The notes beneath the pieces were generated by a model that did no database searches, was not told the DNA's origin, and saw nothing but the letters and a program-made list of their open reading frames with translations. Shown here piece by piece: positions 1-7,134 of a stretch of DNA of 64,000 nucleotides. The stretch's first letter is position 1. Each line of letters starts with the position of its first letter. Origin of the DNA: Saccharothrix carnea (lineage in GTDB: Bacteria > Actinomycetota > Actinomycetes > Mycobacteriales > Pseudonocardiaceae); contig NZ_PYAX01000006.1 in the NCBI RefSeq assembly GCF_003014735.1, positions 124,001-188,000 on the forward strand, read 5' to 3'. Both the position numbers and the translations under genes were made by a program.

Positions 1-538
1 ACGTGTCGAACTTCGGCACCGCGGGTGATTCGCGGGGGTTGTTCGACAGCGGGAAGAAGATCAGCGTGGACAGGTACTTGGTCAGGCCGGCGCCGAGCAG
101 GTTGATCGCCACGCCGGACACGATGTGGTTCACGCCGAACGTCACGGTGGCGATGGCGTGCAAGAGGCCGCCCAGGGCACCGAACACGGCCGCCGCGACG
201 AGTGCCGCCCACGGGCCCCACTGGTAGCCGGCCCAGGCCGCGCCCCACGTGCCCATGATCATCATGCCTTCGAGGCCGATGTTCACCACGCCCGCGCGTT
301 CCGCCCAGAGGCCGCCGAGAGCGGCCAGGAGGATCGGCAGCGCGAGCCGCACGGCGGTCTGGATGGTGCCGGTGGACGTCAGCTGCGGCACGTCGGTCAG
401 GTAGGACGTGGTCGACAGCAGCACGACCGCGCCCGCCACGCCGAGGGCACCGACGGCCCAACCGGGGATCCGACGCGCCTTGCGCGGCGGCGGAACGGTG
501 GAGGGAGCCTCGGACGGGTTCATCAAAGAAGTGCTCAT
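1..538 (-). CDS. Nucleoside-type ABC transporter permease, second subunit (partial, 3' end outside window)
   Basis: Reading leftward from ATG 538, the frame is open to the window edge, so the C-terminus is missing. The protein is hydrophobic and carries the sequence LGGLWAERAGVVNIGLEGMM, typical of the NupQ/YufQ-like permease of BMP-family nucleoside importers (branched-chain-type permease fold). Its start overlaps the stop of the upstream permease in an ATGA arrangement (535-538), which implies translational coupling. It would pair with the 535-1605 permease to form the membrane channel fed by the lipoprotein encoded at 3411-4553. In related actinobacteria this operon often continues into nucleoside catabolism genes; that part is not visible here. 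Family assignment is firm; substrate (purine/pyrimidine nucleosides) is inferred from family. Confidence 0.88.
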   Translation of the reverse strand, partial: MSTSLMNPSEAPSTVPPPRKARRIPGWAVGALGVAGAVVLLSTTSYLTDVPQLTSTGTIQTAVRLALPILLAALGGLWAERAGVVNIGLEGMMIMGTWGAAWAGYQWGPWAALVAAAVFGALGGLLHAIATVTFGVNHIVSGVAINLLGAGLTKYLSTLIFFPLSNNPRESPAVPKFDT

Positions 539-1605
539 GCCGCATCCACCGTTCCGAGCTGCCGGCCGACCTGCCGCTGTTGAGCGGCCAGTTCGAACCG
601 GCGGACCACCTCGTAGGCCACGACGACCGACAGCACGATCGCGCCCTGCATGATCGTCACGATCTCCCGGGGCACGCCGACGTTGTCCAGCGCGAGACCC
701 GACTTGTCCAAGAACGCCCACAGCAGCGCGCCGAACGCGATGCCGCCCGGGTGGTTGCGCCCGAGCAGCGCGATCGCGATGCCGGAGAACCCGATGCCCG
801 CCGGGAAGTTCAGGTTGTAGGTGTGGTCGCGGCCCAGGATCTCCGGCATGGAGACCAGGCCCGCGATGCCGCCCGAGAGCAGCATGGCGATCAGCACCAT
901 CTTCTTGGCGTTCACGCCACCCGCGGCGGCGGCCGTGGACGACTCGCCGGACGCCCGCAGCTCGAAGCCGAACCGGGTGCGGTTCATCATCACCCAGTAG
1001 CCGATGCCCAGCAGGGCGGCCAGGAACACCAGGCCGAACACCGTGCCGGACGAGCCGAACGGGATGCCGGGCACCCAGCCGCTCTCCGGGATCTCCGGGG
1101 TGCGGATGTTGTTGCCGCGCAGCTCGCCGAACACGTCCGCGCCGATCAGGTACGCGGCCAGGCCGAGCGCCAGGCCGTTCATCATGATCGTGGAGATGAC
1201 CTCGTTGACGCCGCGCGTCACCTTGAGGATCGCCGGGATCGCGGCCCACAGCGCGCCCGCGACGGCGGCGGTCAGGATGATCACCAGGGCGTGGATGCCG
1301 GGCGGCAGTGCGATCGAGCCGCCGACCACGGCCGCGACGACCGCCGCGACCCGGTACTGGCCCTCGACGCCGATGTTGAACAGGTTCATCTGGAACCCGA
1401 TCGCCACCGCCAGCGCCGCGATGTAGTAGGTGCCGGTGCTGTTGATGATGTCCACCGCGGTGGTGCCCTCACCGACCTGCGCGAACATCACCCCGAACGC
1501 CTGCAGCGGGTTCGCGCCGGACACCACCAGCGCGATACCGCACAGCAGGGCGGAGAACAGGATCGCCAGCACGGGCGGCAGCAGTTTGCCGCGCAAGATT
1601 CCCAT
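535..1605 (-). CDS. Nucleoside-type ABC transporter permease, first subunit
   Basis: 356 residues with about nine to ten hydrophobic segments. It contains FQMNLFNIGVEGQYRVAA near residue 70 and RGVNEVISTIMMNGLAL near 130, both hallmarks of the NupP/YufP-like permease of BMP-family importers. The start codon is ATG 1605, which overlaps the last base of the upstream ATPase stop, so translation is coupled. Together with the 1-538 permease it should form the heterodimeric membrane domain of a nucleoside uptake system in the cytoplasmic membrane. The C-terminal end (EVVRRFELAAQQRQ) is cytosolic and basic. Assignment comes from motif recognition and operon context; the exact nucleoside is unknown. 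Confidence 0.9.
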   Translation of the reverse strand: MGILRGKLLPPVLAILFSALLCGIALVVSGANPLQAFGVMFAQVGEGTTAVDIINSTGTYYIAALAVAIGFQMNLFNIGVEGQYRVAAVVAAVVGGSIALPPGIHALVIILTAAVAGALWAAIPAILKVTRGVNEVISTIMMNGLALGLAAYLIGADVFGELRGNNIRTPEIPESGWVPGIPFGSSGTVFGLVFLAALLGIGYWVMMNRTRFGFELRASGESSTAAAAGGVNAKKMVLIAMLLSGGIAGLVSMPEILGRDHTYNLNFPAGIGFSGIAIALLGRNHPGGIAFGALLWAFLDKSGLALDNVGVPREIVTIMQGAIVLSVVVAYEVVRRFELAAQQRQVGRQLGTVDAA

Positions 1606-3146
1606 TACTCGCCTTCCGATTCCGACGCCTGCTCGGCGCTCGTGGCGCCCGTCATCGCACTGCCGAGGTCTTCCGGGGTGACCGTGGCCGGGTCGGCGTC
1701 CGCGACCAGCCGACCGCGCAGCATCACCCTGATGGTGTCGGAGAGGCCGATCAGCTCGTCCAGGTCCGCCGAGATCAGCAGCACGGCCAGGCCGCGGGCG
1801 CGGGCGTTGCGGATCTCGTCCCAGATCAGCGCCTGCGCGCCGACGTCCACGCCGCGCGTCGGGTGCGACGCGATGAGCAGCACGGGGTCGCCGGACAGCT
1901 CACGGCCGACCACGAGCTTCTGCTGGTTGCCGCCGGACAGCGCGACGGCGGCCACGTCGATGCCCGGTGTCCGCACGTCGAAGTCCTCGACGATGCGCTT
2001 GGTGTCCTGCTTCGCGCCCGCGAGGTCGAGCCACTGGCCGTTCGACACGGGGCGGCGGGTCTGGTGGCCGAGGATGCGGTTGGCCCACAGCGGCTGCGTG
2101 AGCAGCAGGCCCTGGCGGTGCCGGTCCTCGGGGATGTAGCCGATGCCCGCTTCACGGCGGGCCAACGTGCCCAGCCTGGTCAGGTCCCGGTCGCCGAGCA
2201 GCACGCGGCCGTGGTGCGCCTTGCGCATGCCCATGATCGTCTCGACCAGCTCGGTCTGCCCGTTGCCCTCGACGCCCGCGATGCCGACGATCTCGCCCGC
2301 GCGCACGACCAGGTCGATGTCGTCCAGGACGGGCCGGGTGCCCTCCGCCGCGACCAGGCCCAGGTTCTCCACCTTGAGCACGACGCGGTCGGTGACGGTG
2401 GACTCGCGGGTCTCCGGGCTGGGCAGCTCGCTGCCGACCATCATCTCGGCCAACTGGCGAGAGCTGACCGCCTTCGGGTCGGCGGTGCCGACCGTGGTGC
2501 CGCGGCGGATGATCGTGACCGAGTCGGCGATCGCCCGGACCTCGTCCAGCTTGTGCGAGATGAACAGGAACGTGAACCCCTGCTCCTTCATGCCGCGCAG
2601 GGTGGCGAACAGCTCGTCCACCTCCTGCGGCACGAGCACGGCGGTCGGCTCGTCCAGGATGATCACCTTGGCGCCCCGGTAGAGCACCTTGAGGATCTCG
2701 ACCCGCTGCCGGTCGGCCACGCCGAGGCGTTCGACGAGCACGCCTGGGTCGACGGTGAGGCCGGTGGCGTCGGCCAGCTCCAGGATGCGCTTGCGCGCCT
2801 TGCCGCCGATGCCGTGCAGGGACTCCGCCCCCAGGACGACGTTCTCCTGCACGGTCAGGTTGTCGGCGAGCATGAAGTGCTGGTGCACCATGCCGATGCC
2901 GGCCTTGATCGCGTCGGCGGGCGTGCGGAACCGGACCTGCTCACCCGCCACCTCGATGGTGCCCTCGTCGGGCTGCTGCATCCCGTAGAGGATCTTCATC
3001 AGGGTGGACTTGCCCGCGCCGTTCTCGCCGCACAGCGCGTGCACCTCGCCGACCTGCACGCTGAGGTGCACGTCGCTGTTGGCGACGACACCCGGGAAGC
3101 GCTTGGTGATGCCCGACAGGACGACGGCAGGGGTCGTAGTGCTCAA
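1605..3146 (-). CDS. ABC transporter ATP-binding protein with two fused ATPase domains (nucleoside import)
   Basis: 513 residues if started at TTG 3146, which has GGAGC about 7 nt upstream and begins LSTTTPAVVLSGITKRFPG. An upstream extension to 3272 is open but reads unlike protein. The first ATPase half has Walker A GENGAGKST, then a signature-like region (VADRQRVEILKVLYRG) and Walker B VIILDEPTAVL. The second half has an altered Walker A (GVEGNGQTE), signature LSGGNQQK, and LLIASHPTRGVD replacing a canonical Walker B. This is the usual asymmetry of the sugar/nucleoside (RbsA/NupO) class, where the second site is degenerate. It energises the two downstream permeases. Two hairpins in the 264-base spacer to the lipoprotein gene probably lower its expression relative to the binding protein. 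Confidence 0.9.
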   Translation of the reverse strand: MSTTTPAVVLSGITKRFPGVVANSDVHLSVQVGEVHALCGENGAGKSTLMKILYGMQQPDEGTIEVAGEQVRFRTPADAIKAGIGMVHQHFMLADNLTVQENVVLGAESLHGIGGKARKRILELADATGLTVDPGVLVERLGVADRQRVEILKVLYRGAKVIILDEPTAVLVPQEVDELFATLRGMKEQGFTFLFISHKLDEVRAIADSVTIIRRGTTVGTADPKAVSSRQLAEMMVGSELPSPETRESTVTDRVVLKVENLGLVAAEGTRPVLDDIDLVVRAGEIVGIAGVEGNGQTELVETIMGMRKAHHGRVLLGDRDLTRLGTLARREAGIGYIPEDRHRQGLLLTQPLWANRILGHQTRRPVSNGQWLDLAGAKQDTKRIVEDFDVRTPGIDVAAVALSGGNQQKLVVGRELSGDPVLLIASHPTRGVDVGAQALIWDEIRNARARGLAVLLISADLDELIGLSDTIRVMLRGRLVADADPATVTPEDLGSAMTGATSAEQASESEGE

Positions 3147-3253
3147 TGGAAGCTCCGTGTGATCTCCGGCAGCTGCCGGGGCTAACCACGCACGAGTGCC
3201 GCGACCGGCAGCCTCTGCCCCGCGTTTCGACGGTCGGACGGGTGCATCGGGGT

Positions 3254-3300
3254 GCCGGCCCCACGTCCTCATCCTGGTCGGATGGGGGCGTGGGGCCGGC
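3254..3300 (-). other. Intercistronic hairpin, 12-bp perfect stem
   Basis: GCCGGCCCCACG at 3254-3265 is the exact reverse complement of CGTGGGGCCGGC at 3289-3300, with a 23-nt loop. It lies between the lipoprotein gene and its ATPase gene. No T-tract follows. It could attenuate read-through or protect the 3' end of the lipoprotein message; which one cannot be told from sequence. Confidence 0.5.
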
Positions 3301-3360
3301 GCCGCGAGGCGCCCTGCTGAGCGCCGGAAGACGCGGTAGAGGTTGCCGGTCGCGGCGCTA

Positions 3361-3386
3361 GGCCCCGCGAGGGTGCTCGCAGGGCC
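3361..3386 (-). terminator. Stem-loop just downstream of the BMP lipoprotein gene
   Basis: On the minus strand an 11-bp stem (GGCCCTGCGAG pairing with CTCGCGGGGCC, one U-G wobble) closes a 4-nt loop, 25 nt after the lipoprotein stop codon. There is no U-run, as is common for high-GC actinobacterial terminators. Partial termination here would give more binding protein than membrane components. Confidence 0.55.
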
Positions 3387-3410
3387 CAGTGCGCCGGAGG
3401 CCGGATGGGG

Positions 3411-4553
3411 TTACGGCGTGGACTTGACCGAGATCTTGCCCGCGATGATCTGGGCCTTGTAGCCCTCGAGGACGGCCTTCAGGTCGTCGTCGATCTTGCC
3501 GCCCGAGGTCGAGTAGCCGACGCCGTCCACGGACAGGTCGAACACCTTCGGCAGGCTCGCCAGGTCGTTCTTCGCGACCGCCTTGACGAAGTCGTACACG
3601 GCGACGTCGACGCGCTTGAGCATGGACGAGACGATGACGTCCTTGGACTCCTCGACCGTCTTCTGGTTGTACTGGTCGGAGTCGACGCCGATGGCCAGCG
3701 CGTTGCCCGCCTTCGCGGCCGAGAACACGCCCTTACCCGAGGCGCCCGCGGCGTGGTAGAGCACGTCGGCGCCGGCCTCGATCTGGCCGGTCGCGGCCTC
3801 CTGGCCCTTGGTCGGGTCCTGGAAACCGGTGAAGTCGCCCGCCGGGGTCAGGTACTTCTTCTCGATCTTGATGTCCGGCGCGGCGGTCTTGGCGCCCTGG
3901 GCGAAGCCCGCGTCGAACTTCTGGATCAGCGGGATCTCCACACCGCCGACGAAGCCGATGTGGCACGCCTTCGACTTGTAGGCGGCGATGACGCCGGCCA
4001 GGAACGAGCCCTGCTCCTCGGCGAACAGCAGCGGCGTGACGTTCGCCGCGCCCTCGACCGCGCCGTCGACGATGGCGAACTTGACGTTCGGGAACTCCGG
4101 CGCGACGACCTTCAGCGACTCGGCGTAGGCGAAGCCGACACCGATGATCGGGTTGTGGCCCTCGCTCGCGAGCTGGCGCAGCCGGGTCTGCTTGGCGTCC
4201 TCCGGCTCGTTCGGCGCGGCGGTCAGCTCCTTGACCTCGGCGATGCCGAAGTCGGCCTTGGCCTTGTCCAGGCCCGCCGCGGCGGAGTCGTTGAACGACG
4301 CGTCGCCACGGCCGCCGATGTCGTAGGCCAGGCCGACCTTCAGCGCGCTGCCGTCGACCTTCTCGCCCGACGCGGCGCTGCTGGAGGTCGCGGTGGCGGC
4401 CGGCGGCTTGTCAGCCAGCTTGCAGCCCTCGGCGGTGTTGGTGGACCCGGACCCGGTGTTGTTCCCACCGGTGTCCTTGGCACACGCGGCCATCGTGAGA
4501 ACGCTGGTCAGCGCGATCGCGGCCACCGCGAGGCCACGCATTCGACGACGCAC
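3411..4553 (-). CDS. BMP-family substrate-binding lipoprotein (nucleoside importer)
   Basis: 380 residues starting at GTG 4553, with GGGAGGGAG 7 nt upstream; ATG 4541 lacks such spacing. A basic N-terminus and hydrophobic stretch end in the lipobox TMAAC (Cys24), so the mature protein is anchored outside the membrane. The body matches the Med/BMP (PnrA-like) family: LKVGLAYDIGGRGDASFND, then HIGFVGGVEIPLIQKFDAGF and AIGVDSDQYNQ, which line the nucleoside-binding cleft in characterised members. It is first in the operon and precedes the ATPase and permeases, as expected for NupN-type systems. A small inverted repeat, CTGCTC-N6-GAGCAG at 4569-4586, overlaps the leader next to the ribosome-binding site and could be an operator. 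Substrate is inferred from family. Confidence 0.92.
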   Translation of the reverse strand: MRRRMRGLAVAAIALTSVLTMAACAKDTGGNNTGSGSTNTAEGCKLADKPPAATATSSSAASGEKVDGSALKVGLAYDIGGRGDASFNDSAAAGLDKAKADFGIAEVKELTAAPNEPEDAKQTRLRQLASEGHNPIIGVGFAYAESLKVVAPEFPNVKFAIVDGAVEGAANVTPLLFAEEQGSFLAGVIAAYKSKACHIGFVGGVEIPLIQKFDAGFAQGAKTAAPDIKIEKKYLTPAGDFTGFQDPTKGQEAATGQIEAGADVLYHAAGASGKGVFSAAKAGNALAIGVDSDQYNQKTVEESKDVIVSSMLKRVDVAVYDFVKAVAKNDLASLPKVFDLSVDGVGYSTSGGKIDDDLKAVLEGYKAQIIAGKISVKSTP

Positions 4554-4912
4554 GGCTCGTCTCCCTCCCTGCTCGTCTAGGAGCAGACAAATCCCGACGG
4601 CGGGCCGTCAGGGCTTCCGAGTGGCGAACCGTACCCCGTAGTAATGACACCCGCGCACGTACCGGTCCGCACGTGACCTAATCGTTGGTGCCATCGGGCG
4701 ACTCCGCCACTCGTAGTGATCCGGCGACTTCCCGCCGTCGTAGCCGGTTACTCACCGTCAATACGTGGACCGGGTGAAGTCGCCGGGCGGCATCACGAGG
4801 GCCCATCAGGTTCGGGTGCCCGCAGGGTTGACCCGTTGGTGGGGCGTTGGGGCGGCGTTGGCGACCTCCGGTGCACTCCAGCCTGCACCGATATCCCCCC
4901 TAGGAGGTTGCC
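4554..4912. other. Divergent intergenic region between nucleoside importer and toxin locus 1
   Basis: 359 bases separate the divergently transcribed lipoprotein gene and the YbaB-like gene. It holds ribosome-binding sites at both ends (GGGAGGGAG near 4565 on the minus strand, AGGAGG at 4902-4907 on the plus strand) and the 4569-4586 inverted repeat. I cannot identify a convincing -35/-10 pair for either direction and see no coding signal. Confidence 0.5.
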
Positions 4913-5434
4913 TTGGACCCCCAGCAGTGGCTCGACAACTTCGAGGCAAAGCTGGCCGATCTCCAGCGGAAGTCGGCCGACCTCCAGGAGAACGTGGAGA
5001 ACTCGCAGGCCACGGCATCGAGCCCGGACGGCGCGGTGACCATCACGGTCGGCCCCAACGGCGGCCTGCTGAACATCCAGCTCGGCCACCGGGCCACCGA
5101 GATGGGCTCCTCCCGCCTCACCGCCGTGATCATGCAGACGGCCAAGGTCGCGCAGAAGCAGGCCGCGCAGCGGGTGATGGAGGCGTTCGAGCCGCTCGGC
5201 GAGGGCACCGAGGCACTGCGGATGGTCAGCGACGCCATCCCGGACGACGAGGTGGAGGAGGACGACGAGCGCGACTACGCGGAGCCGGAGCCCGAGCCCG
5301 CGTACGTGCCGCCGACGCCACCGCCCGCGGCTGCGGCCCCGGCCCCGCAGAGCAGGCAGATGCAGATGCCGTCGCGACCGGCGCGCGCCAAGCGTCCCGG
5401 TGACGACGAGGACGACGACAACCAGCCCTGGTGA
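4913..5434 (+). CDS. YbaB/EbfC family protein heading the toxin operon
   Basis: 173 residues from TTG 4913, chosen because AGGAGG sits 5 nt upstream. Residues 1-110 match the YbaB/EbfC nucleoid-associated fold: a helical N-terminus, the central strand segment AVTITVGPNGGLLNIQLGHR, then a long helix (QTAKVAQKQAAQRVMEAFEP). The last 60 residues are an acidic, proline-rich tail ending DDEDDDNQPW. In actinobacteria short YbaB-like proteins commonly precede WXG-type genes in secretion-linked toxin operons, so a chaperone or partner role for the adjacent WXG-type protein is more likely than chromosome organisation. That role is inference. The stop is followed 17 nt later by the start of the WXG-type gene, which implies co-transcription. 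Confidence 0.8.
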   Translation: MDPQQWLDNFEAKLADLQRKSADLQENVENSQATASSPDGAVTITVGPNGGLLNIQLGHRATEMGSSRLTAVIMQTAKVAQKQAAQRVMEAFEPLGEGTEALRMVSDAIPDDEVEEDDERDYAEPEPEPAYVPPTPPPAAAAPAPQSRQMQMPSRPARAKRPGDDEDDDNQPW

Positions 5435-5451
5435 CGAGGAGACCCTGAACG

Positions 5452-7110
5452 ATGACCGCCCCCGACACCCCGATCGCCTCGCCACCGGGCATGGAGATCA
5501 CCGAGCAGAACAAGTTCAAGGGCTCCCTGTTCATCTCGGCCTGGGACGAGATGATCACCACGATCGGCAAGGACGCGGAGACCGAGACCGAGAAGGCGCT
5601 GGACATCACGTTCGCCGCGATCGGCACGGCGTCGTCCATGGCCATGCTCGCGGTCGACCCGTTCGGCACGATCCTCGGCGCGGGCATCGGCTGGTTGATC
5701 GAGCACGTGACGTTCCTCAAGGAACCGCTCGACCAGCTGATGGGCGACCCCGACGAGATCAACGCCAACGTCGAGGCGACCAAGAAGCAGGCCGCCGAGC
5801 TGCGCGTGCTGGCCGAGGACCACCGCCGCGAGCTGGCCACGTTCGACGGGTGGACCGGCGCGTCGTCGGAGGCGTTCCAGAAGAACATGGAGTCGATGGG
5901 CCAGGAGCTGGACGCCCTGGCCAACGCCGTCGAGCAGAAGGCCAAGATCGTCGCGATCTGCGGCGTGCTGGTGTCGGTGCTGCGCGACATCGTCCGCGAC
6001 CTGATCGCCCAGCTGCTCGGATCGCTGCTGGCGGGCGCGCTGATCGCCGCCGCCACCGCCGTGATCACGTTCGGCGCGTCCATCGCCGCCTACATCGGCT
6101 TCGCGGTCGGCAAGGCCGTGGCGCTGGGCGTGAACATCGCGTCCCGCATCGCCCGCCTCACCGCGGCGCTCGCCAGGCAGATGGGCCGGATCAAGAACCT
6201 CGACGAGATCACCGAGAACGTCGGCAAGGGCTGGAACCGGTTCGAGAACATCGCCGACGTGGCCGAGGTCGGCTACGAGTCGTGGAAGGCGCAGAAGGGC
6301 GTCGACCGCGAGATCGACAAGGCGCTGGCGCAGGACGCGCAGAACGACAAGGTCACCGAGGCCAACGACAAGGCCGAGCAGGCCAACCAGAAGTACGAGC
6401 AGGCCAAGGAGGCGGAGACCAAGGCCGCCGAGGAGGCCAAGAAGGCCAACGAGGCGCTCAACGCCGCCTCGGAGAAGGCCGCCGCCGCCAACGGCAAGGT
6501 CGAGTCGGCCATCGCGGAGGCCAACGCCGCCGCCGCGCGTGGCGACCAGGCCGGGTACGACGCCGCGATGGCGAAGTACGAGACGGCCAAGAGCGAGGCC
6601 GACTCGCTGCGCTCGGACGCCGCGAGGGCGGCCGAGACCGCCGCGAAGGAGAGCCGGGACGTCGCCGACGCGGCCAAGGCCAGCAACGAGGCGTTGGACG
6701 CGGCCAAGCCCGCCGACGACGCCGCGAAGGCCGCGTACGAGGAGTACAAGAAGAACAACCCGGGCCAGGACGACCCGGGGCGCACGTCCGCCGAGAACGA
6801 CATGACCGCCAAGAACGACGCGGCGAAGGCGGCGAACGCCGAGTACGAGCGGGCGAACGCGGACTACGCGGCGGCCAACGCGGCGGCGGCCGAGGCCAAC
6901 GCCAAGGCGTTCGCGTCCGGCAACGAGGCGGACATCAAGGCCGCCGAGGAAGCCTCGCGCAAGGCCGAGCAGGCGGGCACGACCGTCGAGCAGGCGGCGA
7001 ACGAGGCCAAGTCGGCGGGCGAGGCGGCGAAGTCGAGCTACGAGTCGTTCCAGTCGCAGTACTCGCAGCCCGCCCAGGGCGGGACTTCCAGCAGTTCCGT
7101 CCAGGTCTAG
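5452..7110 (+). CDS. WXG-type secretion-associated protein with long alanine-rich coiled coil
   Basis: 552 residues from ATG 5452, with GAGGAGA upstream. Residues 85-165 form a helical hairpin with FDGWTGASSEAF, i.e. a W-x-G turn at Trp134-Gly136, the signature of ESX/WXG100 substrates. Residues 165-225 are hydrophobic (LLGSLLAGALIAAATAVITF) and could be a membrane-active helix pair. Residues 280-530 are an Ala/Glu/Lys-rich coiled coil with few hydrophobic positions. The protein is far longer than WXG100 proteins (about 100 residues) and resembles the helper proteins found with LXG/WXG giant toxins. It sits 17 nt after the YbaB-like gene and 24 nt before the giant toxin gene, so the three form one operon. 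A role in secretion or delivery of the toxin is inferred. Confidence 0.75.
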   Translation: MTAPDTPIASPPGMEITEQNKFKGSLFISAWDEMITTIGKDAETETEKALDITFAAIGTASSMAMLAVDPFGTILGAGIGWLIEHVTFLKEPLDQLMGDPDEINANVEATKKQAAELRVLAEDHRRELATFDGWTGASSEAFQKNMESMGQELDALANAVEQKAKIVAICGVLVSVLRDIVRDLIAQLLGSLLAGALIAAATAVITFGASIAAYIGFAVGKAVALGVNIASRIARLTAALARQMGRIKNLDEITENVGKGWNRFENIADVAEVGYESWKAQKGVDREIDKALAQDAQNDKVTEANDKAEQANQKYEQAKEAETKAAEEAKKANEALNAASEKAAAANGKVESAIAEANAAAARGDQAGYDAAMAKYETAKSEADSLRSDAARAAETAAKESRDVADAAKASNEALDAAKPADDAAKAAYEEYKKNNPGQDDPGRTSAENDMTAKNDAAKAANAEYERANADYAAANAAAAEANAKAFASGNEADIKAAEEASRKAEQAGTTVEQAANEAKSAGEAAKSSYESFQSQYSQPAQGGTSSSSVQV

Positions 7111-7134
7111 TAGAAGAACACCGGAGGACCGGCA

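Noticed and set aside
580-2139. A 519-codon plus-strand frame opposite the nucleoside permease and ATPase
   Set aside because: It is an antisense shadow; the minus-strand genes have coupled starts and family motifs.
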